A DNA stretch of 64,000 bases from positions 1 through 64,000 of the forward strand of contig JAZNZJ010000075.1 in NCBI GenBank assembly GCA_045594885.1. The letters are read 5' to 3'. This document shows, in pieces, positions 8,175 through 17,533 of this stretch (the stretch's first letter is position 1; each line of letters opens with the position of its first letter). Origin of the DNA: Fimenecus sp045594885. GTDB taxonomy: Bacteria > Bacillota > Clostridia > Oscillospirales > Acutalibacteraceae. The notes beneath the pieces were generated by a model. That model did not search any database, was not told the origin of the DNA, and worked only from the letters and a program-made list of their open reading frames with translations. Made by a program: the position numbers and the translations under genes.

Positions 8175-9278
8175 ATGGCAGATAAAATTTTAGTAACCCG
8201 TTCATCAATGCCACCAATGGAGGAGTATTTTGATGAAATTCGTGACCTTTGGGAAACCAGATGGCTCACAAATTCAGGTGCAAAGCATCAGGAACTTGAA
8301 AAAAGGCTTTGCGATTACCTTACAGTTTCAAATGTTGCACTCTGTGTAAACGGACATATGGCTTTAGAGTGTATTCTTGAAGTCTTAGGTTTAAAGGGTG
8401 AGGTTATTACAACTCCTTTCACCTTTGTTTCAACAACTAACTCAATTATAAGAAAAGGGCTTAAGCCTGTTTTCTGTGATATTAACGACAAGGATTTCAC
8501 AATTGACGTTAATAAGATTGAAGAACTAATTACAGATAAAACCTGTGCGATTATGCCGGTTCACGTTTATGGTAATGTGTGTGATGATGAAGCAATCCGT
8601 AAAATCGCTGACAAATATGGTCTTAAGGTTATTTATGACTCTGCCCACGCATTCGGTGTGCGTGTAAATGGCAAGGGTGTTGCAGAATTGGGCGATGCTT
8701 CAATGTTTAGTTTTCACGCAACAAAGGTGTTCCATTCTGTTGAGGGTGGTGCAGCAATTTTTGCAGATAAAGACAATTATGCAAAAATCAATCAGTGGAA
8801 GAATTTCGGTATGGCGGGTGAAGTACTTGAATTGGCAGGCGGAAATTCAAAGATGAATGAATTCTGTGCTGCAATGGGGCTTTGCAATCTTCTTCATATT
8901 GATGATGCAATAAAGTCAAGAAAAGAAGCGGTACTTCGTTATCGTGAAAATCTTGAAGGTGTTAAGGGTATTCAATTAAGTGTTGTTCAGGAAAATGTTG
9001 AAAGCAATTATGCTTATTTCCCCGTGGTTATTCATCCTGAAGAATTCGGTAAAACCCGTGACGATGTAATTGATGCTTTGGCGGCTGACTCAATAGGTGC
9101 AAGAAAGTATTTTTATCCGTTGACAAGTACGGTGGGCGAATTGGGTGAGGGCTATAAAGCTTCTGATACACCCGTTGCTCAAAAGATTTCAGAAAGAGTT
9201 CTTTGCTTACCTCTTTATGAAGGTCTTGGCATTGAAAACGTTGACCGTATTTGTAAAATTATAAAAGATTTAGCTTGA
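8175..9278 (+). CDS. DegT/DnrJ/EryC1 family sugar aminotransferase, VioA-like
   Basis: A 367-residue PLP-dependent enzyme that puts an amino group on a keto-sugar nucleotide. The PLP lysine is Lys184 in FHATKVFHSVEGG, and the N-terminal motif WLTNSGAKHQELE with the substrate-binding NGHMALE is close to that of VioA, the dTDP-4-keto-6-deoxyglucose aminotransferase. Because rfbA and rfbB in the same operon make exactly dTDP-4-keto-6-deoxyglucose, dTDP-viosamine (4-amino-4,6-dideoxyglucose) is a reasonable product; a related 3- or 4-amino sugar is possible. It lies 12 bp after the first glycosyltransferase. Confidence 0.85.
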   Translation: MADKILVTRSSMPPMEEYFDEIRDLWETRWLTNSGAKHQELEKRLCDYLTVSNVALCVNGHMALECILEVLGLKGEVITTPFTFVSTTNSIIRKGLKPVFCDINDKDFTIDVNKIEELITDKTCAIMPVHVYGNVCDDEAIRKIADKYGLKVIYDSAHAFGVRVNGKGVAELGDASMFSFHATKVFHSVEGGAAIFADKDNYAKINQWKNFGMAGEVLELAGGNSKMNEFCAAMGLCNLLHIDDAIKSRKEAVLRYRENLEGVKGIQLSVVQENVESNYAYFPVVIHPEEFGKTRDDVIDALAADSIGARKYFYPLTSTVGELGEGYKASDTPVAQKISERVLCLPLYEGLGIENVDRICKIIKDLA

Positions 9279-9294
9279 TTCAGGAGGAATAAAA

Positions 9295-10008
9295 ATGAGT
9301 AATATAGCACTTATCATTGCAGGTGGCGTAGGCGCAAGAATGGGACAGAGTATTCCTAAACAGTTTTTGAGTGTTGACGAAAAACCTGTAATTGTTTATA
9401 CATTAGAGGCATTTCAAAGACATCCTGACATTGATGCAATCGCAGTAGTTTGCGTTGAGGGTTGGGAGCAGGTGCTTCAGGCTTATGCAAATCAGTTTAA
9501 CATTACAAAACTTAAACACATTGTTCCAGGTGGCGAAAATGGACAAGGCTCAATCCGCAATGGTGTTTATGAAATTGAAAAGCATTACGGTCCCGATGAC
9601 GTTGTTCTTATTCACGATGCTATCAGACCAATGGTTTCAGAGGGTATTATTTCTGACTGCATTGTTCAAACAAAACGTCACGGTTGTGCAATTGCGGTTA
9701 TCCCTTGTGCAGAGGCTATGGTTGTAACTGCTGACGGTCAGTCTTCTGATGAAAGCTATCCTCGTGATAATCTTAAGAGAACACAGACACCTCAGGGCTT
9801 TAAGGTTGGTAAAATTTGTGACCTTCACAGACGTGCACTTGATGCAGGAATTACAAATTCAGTAGCATCTGTTACACTTATGATTGAAATGGGCGAAAAA
9901 GTTTATTTCTCTGCAGGTTCAGAAAAGAACATCAAGCTTACAACTCCCGAAGATATAGATATTTTCAAAGCCTTGCTTTCAGTAAAGAGAGCATCATGGT
10001 TAAAATAA
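9295..10008 (+). CDS. IspD/TarI-family cytidylyltransferase
   Basis: 237 residues. The nucleotide-binding signature AGGVGARMGQSIPKQF is at residues 9-24, with the paired HDAIRP motif near 103-108 and the RTQTPQ motif near 162-167. The family includes MEP cytidylyltransferase (IspD) and D-ribitol-5-phosphate cytidylyltransferase (TarI). Placement between a sugar aminotransferase and a sugar epimerase, next to a TagF-like polymerase, favours activation of a polyol phosphate as a CDP derivative rather than isoprenoid synthesis. No TarJ-like alcohol dehydrogenase accompanies it, so the polyol is uncertain. The other visible MEP-pathway genes (dxr, ispG) are 16 kb away in another operon. Ribosome site CAGGAGG. 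Confidence 0.8.
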   Translation: MSNIALIIAGGVGARMGQSIPKQFLSVDEKPVIVYTLEAFQRHPDIDAIAVVCVEGWEQVLQAYANQFNITKLKHIVPGGENGQGSIRNGVYEIEKHYGPDDVVLIHDAIRPMVSEGIISDCIVQTKRHGCAIAVIPCAEAMVVTADGQSSDESYPRDNLKRTQTPQGFKVGKICDLHRRALDAGITNSVASVTLMIEMGEKVYFSAGSEKNIKLTTPEDIDIFKALLSVKRASWLK

Positions 10009-10025
10009 TTAAGGTGTGATAAAAA

Positions 10026-11081
10026 TTGTATTTATACAATAGCAAGGTTTATTCAGATGACCTACGAAAAGCAATCAGCAATACATTAGGGGTTGAAAAG
10101 CTCAAGAATTCATCGGTTATGATTACAGGTGCGAGTGGGCTTATAGGCTCATTCATTGTTGATATGCTTTCAGAATACAACAAAACAGAAAATGCAAATA
10201 TAGATATATATGCGTTGGGCAGAAGCAGTAAAAGATTAGAAGACCGTTTTGTTGACATTGTTACAGATAAGCTTCATTTTGTTACTCACGATGTTAACGA
10301 GAAGCCCGAATTTGATTTTCAGGTTGATTATATAATTCATGCGGCAAGTAACGCATATCCTGCAGTATTTAACAGCGACCCTGTGGGTACGATTCTCAGT
10401 AATGTTGTGGGAACAAATTATCTGCTTGAATATGCGAAAAATCATAATACTAAAAGATTTTTGTTTGTATCATCGGGTGAGGTTTATGGTCAATGCGACC
10501 CGTCACTTACCGCATTTAAAGAGGATTTGAGCGGATATGTTGACCCCACACAAGCAAGGTCCTGCTATCCCGCATCAAAACGTGCGGCAGAAAATCTTTG
10601 CGTTTCTTATACAAAGCAATATGGTCTTGATACAGTTATTGTAAGACCTTGTCACACTTACGGCCCAAGCGCTACTAAAAGTGATAATCGTGCAAACGCA
10701 CAGTTTGTTAACAATGCAGTAGCAGGTGAAGATATTGTTATGAAAAGTGCGGGTTTGCAGATGCGTTCATATTGCTATGTGGCAGATTGTGCGGCGGCAT
10801 TGATTTCAGTTTTGCTTTGTGGCGAAAGCTGTGAAGCATACAATATCGCTAACAGAGATGCAAGAGTAACAATCGCAGATTTTGCCCGTGAGGTTGCAAA
10901 AGCGGCAGGTCAGAAGGTAGTTTTTGAAGAGCCCGACGAATTGGCAAAGGCTCAACAGACAAATATAAGTTATGCCGTTTTAGACAGCGACAAGCTCTAC
11001 TCATTGGGTTGGAGCGGTATTTACACAGTTGAAAATGGTGTGAAAAACACCGTTGATATAATGAAAGAATCAAATCAGTAA
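10026..11081 (+). CDS. NAD-dependent sugar epimerase/dehydratase (extended SDR)
   Basis: 351 residues with the NAD-binding GASGLIG at about residues 37-43 and the catalytic pair Tyr181-x3-Lys185 (CYPASK). RPCHTYGP and a C-terminal substrate domain are typical of the extended short-chain dehydrogenases that epimerise, dehydrate or decarboxylate nucleotide sugars. The start is a TTG at 10026, with AAGGTGTGA just upstream and no better ATG before the Rossmann fold. Its place directly after the cytidylyltransferase suggests that it may act on a CDP-linked substrate, but this is inference. Confidence 0.8.
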   Translation: MYLYNSKVYSDDLRKAISNTLGVEKLKNSSVMITGASGLIGSFIVDMLSEYNKTENANIDIYALGRSSKRLEDRFVDIVTDKLHFVTHDVNEKPEFDFQVDYIIHAASNAYPAVFNSDPVGTILSNVVGTNYLLEYAKNHNTKRFLFVSSGEVYGQCDPSLTAFKEDLSGYVDPTQARSCYPASKRAAENLCVSYTKQYGLDTVIVRPCHTYGPSATKSDNRANAQFVNNAVAGEDIVMKSAGLQMRSYCYVADCAAALISVLLCGESCEAYNIANRDARVTIADFAREVAKAAGQKVVFEEPDELAKAQQTNISYAVLDSDKLYSLGWSGIYTVENGVKNTVDIMKESNQ

Positions 11082-11093
11082 GGCGGTTTTTTA

Positions 11094-13568
11094 ATGGATT
11101 TTCAAACTAAAAAAGACTTTAAATATGCCAGACTTTTTCAAAAGGGAACAGGTGCATATTGCACTGACGGTAGCTTGGAAGACCTTGAAATGGGCCCCGA
11201 AACAGCGAAACGTTTCCAAGAAAATGATGACGATTGTGCAGTAACAATTTGCTGCATTACATATAAGCACGAAGATTATATCAGAAGTGCTCTTGACGGA
11301 TTTTTAATGCAGAAAACCAACTTTAAATATAAAATTTTTGTTGGTGAAGATAAAGGTCCTGACGGTACTGCTGATATTATCAGAGAATATGCAGAAAAAT
11401 ATCCTGATAAGGTTATTCCGTTTATTCGTGAAGAAAATATGGGTGCACAGGCAAACCTTATTGACTTGTGTAAACACGCAAACAGTCCATATATTGCTTT
11501 TTGCGAGGGTGATGACTACTGGACTGACGAATACAAATTGCAAAAACAGTATGATTATATGCAGGCAAACGAAAAAATCAGAGTTTGCTATGCAAGAGCA
11601 GAAATTAGTGCTCCTGAAGATTGGTTCTTACGCAGTTGGTTTAGAGAAACAAAAGACGGCAAACTCATTTATCCCGATTGTGAAAAGACATATAAAATCA
11701 AGAAAGAACCGGTTGAGTGCAGTGATTGTATCTGGTTTCTTCCTGCACATACTTCAACAATGTTTTTCCGTTGGAGCTATGATATAGACATTCCCGATTG
11801 GTATTACACAGGCATTATTGGTGACCAGCCGATATTCCTTATGCAGTTGGGTGAGGGCAAGGCTGCATTTTTACCTGACATTGTTTCAGTTTACAGACGT
11901 AGTGATGTTGGTGTTTATATGAGCGGAAGTATGGACGAGCACTTCCTTAAAACACGACTTGACTTTATGCGTTGGGGTCTTGGTATGCTTGATTGGTACA
12001 AGACTCATCAGACGGTATATCCCAAGGTGTTAATTGAAAACAGAATAAAACACGAAGTATTTAACTATTTAAGAACAGCCTTAAAGTTAGATGACGAAGA
12101 TGCTATGATGGCTTTGATTAAGCAATATCCTGAAGCAGCAAAGATTTCAATTAATGCTTACTTATCATTCTATAATGACTCAAGAGCATTGACAAGAACT
12201 TGCGGTTGGGACGGTTATCAGTTAATTGTAAGACACAAGGTGTATCGTCAGGGCTTAAGAGTTTATGCTGCATTCCTTAAGGTTTTTGACAGGGTCAAAA
12301 TCAAAATAAAAGATTTCATAAAGAAAATCGGTAAATTGGTTTACTCACTTATTACATGGGCATGTTATTGGGCATACACCCTTGTTCCAAAAGACAAGAA
12401 TCTTTGGGTAATTACCAGTTTTAGAGGTCGTGGCTTCCTTGATAATACAAAGTATTTCTACGAATATGTTGTAAAGCATTTCCCCGAAATTGATATTAAG
12501 TGGCTTACAAACGACAAGAAAATTTATAAACAACTCAAGGACGATAATATGCCCGTTTGCCTTGAGGGAACAAAAGAATTCAAATATGCATTGTCACATG
12601 CAGCGGTTGCGGTGACCGACCATTTCAGAATGTCCGACTATAAGCCAATACGTGGCTTTAACGACAAAACAAAAATTGTTCAGTTGTGGCACGGCGTTGG
12701 ATTTAAGTCAATGGGTGATGCAAATGGTGTTAGAAATACAACTGAACGTGGTGTTCAACACAGTAGCGATATTCTTGTTTCAGAGAATGATGGAGTATTC
12801 ACAAAACTCAAGAAAAAGATTAAATACTTCATACTCGCACCCTTTAGAGAAAAATTTGAAAAGTATTTCCTCTTTGTTTGTCCGGGGCAGGAAAGACTTG
12901 ATATGATTGCAGACGTGTGGCATATTCCTCACGAAAACTGCTTTATGGCGGGTCATCCACGTGACTTGCCGGTTTACAGTGCAGAAAGACAGACTTCACC
13001 TATAAAGGTGATGTATGCTCCCACATATCGTTTCGATTTTGCACGTGAAACAGAAATGGTTCAGGAATTTCTTGACGCAACTCCTGAAATTCAGGCTCTT
13101 ATGGAAAAGGTGAATGGTGAATTCTATCTCAGAATGCACCCTCATACATGGCGAAATTACAGTACAAAAATTAAGAATGTACTTAAAAAGCACGACCGTA
13201 TTTTCCTTGATGAAGTAAGAGATATTTATCAAAGCATCGGCACATATTCAATTATCATTTCTGACTATTCAAGTATTGCACTTGACTTTGCTTTGCTTGA
13301 TAGACCTGTAATTTTCCACGGTCAAGACTATGACTGGTTTGTTGAGAACGAAGCAGGCTTCAATCTTGACTTCCCAAGTGTTATCCCCGGTCCTATGACT
13401 GCTAACTGGAATGAAACAATTGAAAAAATTGCAGAGTACAGTGAAAATCCTGATAAAGATAAGGAATTACGAGCAGAAAAACTTAAATATTTCTTCAATA
13501 AAGAGGTTAACGGCCCCGATAACTCGGCAAGAATAGTTGAAGAAATTAAGCGACGTCTTGATATATAA
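11094..13568 (+). CDS. Bifunctional GT2 glycosyltransferase / CDP-glycerol-type polyol-phosphate polymerase
   Basis: 824 residues with two catalytic units. Residues 40-300 form a GT2 domain (CCITYKHEDY, then EGDDYWTD at 138-145). Residues about 420-820 form a TagB/TagF-type glycerophosphotransferase: LWHGVGFKS at 531, YAPTYR at about 642, the histidine pair in MHPHTW (His682 region) and SDYSSIALDF near 724. That domain moves glycerol or ribitol phosphate from a CDP carrier onto a growing chain. A hydrophobic stretch near 420-435 may contact the membrane. One protein could thus add a sugar and a polyol phosphate in turn. Together with the cytidylyltransferase it points to a teichoic-acid-like polymer. 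Confidence 0.85.
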   Translation: MDFQTKKDFKYARLFQKGTGAYCTDGSLEDLEMGPETAKRFQENDDDCAVTICCITYKHEDYIRSALDGFLMQKTNFKYKIFVGEDKGPDGTADIIREYAEKYPDKVIPFIREENMGAQANLIDLCKHANSPYIAFCEGDDYWTDEYKLQKQYDYMQANEKIRVCYARAEISAPEDWFLRSWFRETKDGKLIYPDCEKTYKIKKEPVECSDCIWFLPAHTSTMFFRWSYDIDIPDWYYTGIIGDQPIFLMQLGEGKAAFLPDIVSVYRRSDVGVYMSGSMDEHFLKTRLDFMRWGLGMLDWYKTHQTVYPKVLIENRIKHEVFNYLRTALKLDDEDAMMALIKQYPEAAKISINAYLSFYNDSRALTRTCGWDGYQLIVRHKVYRQGLRVYAAFLKVFDRVKIKIKDFIKKIGKLVYSLITWACYWAYTLVPKDKNLWVITSFRGRGFLDNTKYFYEYVVKHFPEIDIKWLTNDKKIYKQLKDDNMPVCLEGTKEFKYALSHAAVAVTDHFRMSDYKPIRGFNDKTKIVQLWHGVGFKSMGDANGVRNTTERGVQHSSDILVSENDGVFTKLKKKIKYFILAPFREKFEKYFLFVCPGQERLDMIADVWHIPHENCFMAGHPRDLPVYSAERQTSPIKVMYAPTYRFDFARETEMVQEFLDATPEIQALMEKVNGEFYLRMHPHTWRNYSTKIKNVLKKHDRIFLDEVRDIYQSIGTYSIIISDYSSIALDFALLDRPVIFHGQDYDWFVENEAGFNLDFPSVIPGPMTANWNETIEKIAEYSENPDKDKELRAEKLKYFFNKEVNGPDNSARIVEEIKRRLDI

Positions 13569-13579
13569 GGTGATTATTT

Positions 13580-14872
13580 ATGGAAAACATTAATATTCTG
13601 GTATTTCCTTGTGGCTCAGAAATCGGCCTTGAGCTTCACCGCTCATTAAAGGATATACGCTTCATAACGCTTTTCGGTGGCTCAAGTGTTGAGGACCACG
13701 GTTGTTGGGTTTATAAGAATTACATTGGTGATATTCCCTTTATCAATGACCCCAATTTTGTTGACGAATTGAATAAGAGAATTGATGAAAATAATATTGA
13801 TTATATTTTCCCTGCATTTGACAGTGTAATTTTGGCACTCAGTAAAAACCGTGATAAGCTTCACGCAGAACTTCTTACTTGTCCTGATGAAACTGTTGAA
13901 CTTTGCAGAAGTAAATCAAAGACCTATGCTCGTCTTGAGGGTTGTGATTTTCTTCCTGAAACTTACAGCTCACCCGAAGAAATTACAAAATATCCGGTAA
14001 TCATCAAGCCTACAGAGTCACAGGGTGCACAGGGCTTTATGGTTCTCAAAGATGAAGAACAGTTGAAATATGAGCTTTCAGTTAGAACTGACGAGCAGGT
14101 GGTTTGCGAGTATCTTCCTGGTGAAGAATACACAATTGACTGCTTTACTGACCGTCACGGTGTGCTTCGCTATGCGTCCTGCCGTAACCGTCATAGAATA
14201 AAGAATGGCATAAGTGTAAATTCATCACTTATGGAGCCCGACGAGAGAGTACGTGAAATCGCAGAAATCATCAACAAAAAAATGGATTTCCGTGGAGTAT
14301 GGTTCTTCCAGCTCAAGAGAAATATTGACGGCGATTACCGTTTACTTGAATGTGCAACGAGAGTTGCGGGTACAATGTGCGTTGAACGTGCAGCGGGAAT
14401 AAACTTACCTTTGATGACGGTTTTTGATGCTCTTGGCTATGACATTGAAATGCCCGAACAGATTAAAGGTGTTTCTGTTGATAGAGCACTTCACAATGTT
14501 TTCAAGCTTGATATTGAATATGATGAGGTTTATATGGACTTTGACGACACAGTTATTGTGCATGACAAAGTAAACCATACAGTTCTTCGTTTCATTTATC
14601 AATGTGTTGAAAATAAAATTCCCGTGACACTTTTAACACGTCACGAAACTGATATTATTGCTGGCCTTAAGGCTCGCAGAATCGCACCCGAGTTATTTGA
14701 TAATATTGTTTGTCTTCCTCGTAGCGAACGCAAAATTGACCACGTGAGCCCGTCAAAAAAAGCATTGTTTGTGGATGATTCTTTTGCGGAAAGAAAGAGT
14801 ATGACAGATGCTTTCGGCATTATTTCACTTGGTGTTGATGCCGTTGAAGCCCTTTTAGATGAGAAACAGTAA
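13580..14872 (+). CDS. ATP-grasp ligase fused to HAD-like hydrolase
   Basis: 430 residues. The N-terminal 300 residues are an ATP-grasp of the carbamoyl-phosphate-synthase/PylC type: a small Rossmann-like part (VFPCGSEIGLELHR), then VIIKPTESQGAQG at about 136, EYLPGEEYTIDCF around 177 and the metal-binding end ECATRVAGTMCVERA near 258. Residues from about 315 form a HAD domain with nucleophile Asp320 and Asp322 in DFDDT, a motif II threonine (LLTRH), Lys393/394 and VDDS (399-400). ATP-grasp enzymes join a carboxylate to an amine; the HAD part probably removes a phosphate. In this operon it might modify the polymer or its amino sugar with an amino acid. The product is unknown. Confidence 0.75.
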   Translation: MENINILVFPCGSEIGLELHRSLKDIRFITLFGGSSVEDHGCWVYKNYIGDIPFINDPNFVDELNKRIDENNIDYIFPAFDSVILALSKNRDKLHAELLTCPDETVELCRSKSKTYARLEGCDFLPETYSSPEEITKYPVIIKPTESQGAQGFMVLKDEEQLKYELSVRTDEQVVCEYLPGEEYTIDCFTDRHGVLRYASCRNRHRIKNGISVNSSLMEPDERVREIAEIINKKMDFRGVWFFQLKRNIDGDYRLLECATRVAGTMCVERAAGINLPLMTVFDALGYDIEMPEQIKGVSVDRALHNVFKLDIEYDEVYMDFDDTVIVHDKVNHTVLRFIYQCVENKIPVTLLTRHETDIIAGLKARRIAPELFDNIVCLPRSERKIDHVSPSKKALFVDDSFAERKSMTDAFGIISLGVDAVEALLDEKQ

Positions 14873-14886
14873 AGAAGGGGATATAT

Positions 14887-15654
14887 TTGCTCAATAAAGT
14901 AAAACGATACCAGTTTCTTTTTACGGAATTGGTTAAACGAGATTTTAAAAAGAAATATAAAGGAACAGTTTTAGGCGTTATCTGGAGTCTTTTAGCACCG
15001 CTTTTGAATGTTCTTGTTTTGGCTCTTGTGTTTACTGCGGTATTCAGAAGAGGTCAGGAACATTTCATAATCTACATTTTCAGCGGTACACTTGTAATGT
15101 CTTTTTATACAGAGTGTACACAGGGCTGTATGCGTGCATTGATGCAGAATGCGTCAATTTTCACCAAAATCAATGTGCCCAAGTATTTGTTTATGATGTC
15201 AAAGACAATTCAGGCATTTATAAACTTTTCACTTACATTCCTTCTTTTCATTGTATTCTGTTTGATTGATGGAATAAGTTTCGGGCCACACATGTTGACT
15301 CTCATTTACCCTGTTTTCTGGCTTTTGGTTTTTAATTTCGGTGTGGGTATGATTCTTGCGGCAATGTTTGTTTTTTTCAGGGACGTAGAGTACCTTTACA
15401 GTGTATTTCTTACCCTGCTCAACTATGTGTCTGCAATATTCTATCCGATTTCAATTATCCCAGAAAAATTCCAGTGGTTATTTAAACTCAATCCCGTATA
15501 TGACTATATAAACTATATCCGTACGGTTGTTATCGACGGTGTAATTCCCTCGTTAGAGAGTCATCTTCTTTGTGCGGGATTTGCGTTGGTATTTTTGGCA
15601 ATAGGTTGCATTGTTTATAAAAAGTGCAACCACGAATTCCTGTATTATGTATAG
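14887..15654 (+). CDS. ABC-2 type polysaccharide/teichoic-acid exporter permease
   Basis: 255 residues and about six transmembrane helices, with the family N-terminus LFTELVKRDFKKKYKGTVLG before the first helix (VIWSLLAPLLNVLVLALVF). It forms the membrane channel of a Wzm/TagG-type exporter that flips lipid-linked polymer across the membrane, powered by the ATPase encoded next. The start is a TTG at 14887 with AGAAGGGG six bases upstream; the first ATG lies too far inside the conserved region. Confidence 0.9.
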   Translation: MLNKVKRYQFLFTELVKRDFKKKYKGTVLGVIWSLLAPLLNVLVLALVFTAVFRRGQEHFIIYIFSGTLVMSFYTECTQGCMRALMQNASIFTKINVPKYLFMMSKTIQAFINFSLTFLLFIVFCLIDGISFGPHMLTLIYPVFWLLVFNFGVGMILAAMFVFFRDVEYLYSVFLTLLNYVSAIFYPISIIPEKFQWLFKLNPVYDYINYIRTVVIDGVIPSLESHLLCAGFALVFLAIGCIVYKKCNHEFLYYV

Positions 15655-15666
15655 TGAGGTAGTAAC

Positions 15667-16617
15667 ATGACAGTTTTAGAATGTAAAAATGTTTCAATCC
15701 GCTATAAAACGGGTGATTTGAAATCAATTGGTCTTAAAGATTATGTAATCGGTAAACTTACAGGCAAATATAAAGTTACAGAGTTCTGGGCAGATAAGAA
15801 TATCAGTTTTTCACTTGAAAAAGGTGATATGCTTGGAATTGTGGGTACAAACGGTGCAGGTAAATCAACACTGCTTAAGGCGGTTACAGGAATTATGATT
15901 CCCACTGAGGGTCAGGTTGTGGCACGTGGTAAAATTGCCGCTTTGCTTGAACTTGCTTCAGGTTTCGACCCCGACCTTACTGTTCGTGAGAATACTTATC
16001 TTCGTGGTGCTTTGCTTGGATATACAAAAAATTTCATCGACGAAAAATATGATGAAATTATTGCCTTTGCAGAGCTTCAGGAATTTCAAGATTATATGTT
16101 CAAACAGCTTTCAAGCGGTATGAAAAGCCGTCTGGCTTTCTCAATTGCCTGTCTTGTTGAACCCGACATAATTATTCTTGATGAAGTATTGAGTGTTGGT
16201 GACGAAGGATTTAAAGATAAAAGTGCTCACAGAATTAAAAGCATTCTTGCACGTGGTGTAACGGGTGTATTGGTTTCTCACTCGGTTCAGCAGGTGCGTG
16301 ACCTCTGTAATAAATGCTTGTGGCTTGACCATGGTAAGCAGATTGCATTTGGTCCGGCATATGTTGTTTGTAATGCTTACAGTGCATATCTTTTCTCTGA
16401 TAAAAACCCCGATTATCTTCCCAAAAATGAAGAAGAACTCTATGAGGCTTCAAACCGTTTTCGTGTAGCTTGGCGATTGGGTGTTAAAGAAAAAGCAGCA
16501 AAACTGAACCCGCCAAATGAGACGGAAACTAAACGAATCAAAAGACTTCTCGGAATCGTTGACAATATGACTCCGGAAGAAAGAAAAGTAATAGAAGACG
16601 AAATTGATAAACGATGA
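15667..16617 (+). CDS. ABC exporter ATP-binding protein (Wzt/TagH type)
   Basis: 316 residues: Walker A GTNGAGKS (Lys66), signature LSSGM (148-152), Walker B IIILDE (Asp172, Glu173) and a switch histidine in VSHS. The N-terminal DLKSIGLKDYVIGKLTG insertion is typical of polysaccharide exporters. The C-terminal extension (about 230-316) is short and charged, unlike the carbohydrate-binding domain of some Wzt proteins. With the preceding permease it exports the finished chain. Its stop overlaps the leader of rfbA. Confidence 0.9.
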   Translation: MTVLECKNVSIRYKTGDLKSIGLKDYVIGKLTGKYKVTEFWADKNISFSLEKGDMLGIVGTNGAGKSTLLKAVTGIMIPTEGQVVARGKIAALLELASGFDPDLTVRENTYLRGALLGYTKNFIDEKYDEIIAFAELQEFQDYMFKQLSSGMKSRLAFSIACLVEPDIIILDEVLSVGDEGFKDKSAHRIKSILARGVTGVLVSHSVQQVRDLCNKCLWLDHGKQIAFGPAYVVCNAYSAYLFSDKNPDYLPKNEEELYEASNRFRVAWRLGVKEKAAKLNPPNETETKRIKRLLGIVDNMTPEERKVIEDEIDKR

Positions 16618-16627
16618 GGTGAACAAG

Positions 16628-17512
16628 ATGAAAGGAATTATTCTTGCAGGTGGCTCGGGTACAAGACTCTACCCCTTGACCCGTGTTACTTCAAAACAAC
16701 TTCTTCCAATTTATGACAAGCCGATGATTTATTACCCCTTGTCAACACTTATGCTTGCGGGTATCAGAGATATTCTCATTATCTCAACTCCTGACGATAC
16801 TCCTCGCTTTGAGCAGTTGCTTGGTGACGGTCATCAGTTTGGTGTAAATCTGTCCTATGCAGTTCAGCCCAGTCCTGACGGACTTGCACAGGCGTTCTTA
16901 ATCGGTGAAGATTTTATTGGGGACGAGCCTTGTGCAATGGTGCTCGGCGATAATATTTTCTACGGTGGTTATTTCTCAAAAGAACTTGCAGAGGCTGTTG
17001 AAAATGCTAAAAAAGGCGACGCAACAATTTTCGGTTATTATGTTCACGACCCTGAACGATTCGGTATTGTTGAGTTTGATGATAACCTCAATGTTTTATC
17101 TCTTGAAGAAAAACCACAAAATCCAAAGTCAAATTACTGTGTAACAGGCCTTTATTTCTACGACAAGCGTGTTGTTGAAATGGCTAAAAAAGTTAAACCA
17201 TCAGCACGTGGCGAACTTGAAATTACTGACCTTAATAAGCTTTATCTTGAGGCTGACAGCCTTAAGGTAAGAATTCTTGGTCGTGGCTTTGCTTGGCTTG
17301 ATACAGGTACAATGGATAGTCTTATGGAAGCAGCTTCATTTGTTCAGACATTACAGAGCCGTCAAGGGGTTGTAGCATCTGCAATTGAAGAAATTGCATA
17401 TCGTAAGGGTTGGATAACAAAAGAACAGTTGCTTGAATCTGCAGAACTTTATGGCAAGTCACCATATGGTGAACATTTAAGACTTGTAGCTGAAGGCAAA
17501 CTTCGTTTCTAA
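16628..17512 (+). CDS. rfbA: Glucose-1-phosphate thymidylyltransferase
   Basis: 294 residues; the N-terminus KGIILAGGSGTRLYPLT is the nucleotide-binding signature, followed by SKQLLPIYDKPMIYYPL and the metal-binding LGDNIFYG. It makes dTDP-glucose from dTTP and glucose-1-phosphate. The start is the ATG at 16628 behind GAGGTGAAC; an upstream in-frame ATG at 16604 lies inside the previous gene. Together with rfbB it supplies dTDP-4-keto-6-deoxyglucose. Confidence 0.95.
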   Translation: MKGIILAGGSGTRLYPLTRVTSKQLLPIYDKPMIYYPLSTLMLAGIRDILIISTPDDTPRFEQLLGDGHQFGVNLSYAVQPSPDGLAQAFLIGEDFIGDEPCAMVLGDNIFYGGYFSKELAEAVENAKKGDATIFGYYVHDPERFGIVEFDDNLNVLSLEEKPQNPKSNYCVTGLYFYDKRVVEMAKKVKPSARGELEITDLNKLYLEADSLKVRILGRGFAWLDTGTMDSLMEAASFVQTLQSRQGVVASAIEEIAYRKGWITKEQLLESAELYGKSPYGEHLRLVAEGKLRF

Positions 17513-17533
17513 TATAATTTTAAGAGGTGCGTT

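Noticed and set aside
9295..10008. Assignment of this gene as ispD of the MEP pathway
   Set aside because: Possible by family, but placement in the polysaccharide operon beside a TagF-like enzyme makes a TarI-like role more likely; left as IspD/TarI family without a symbol.
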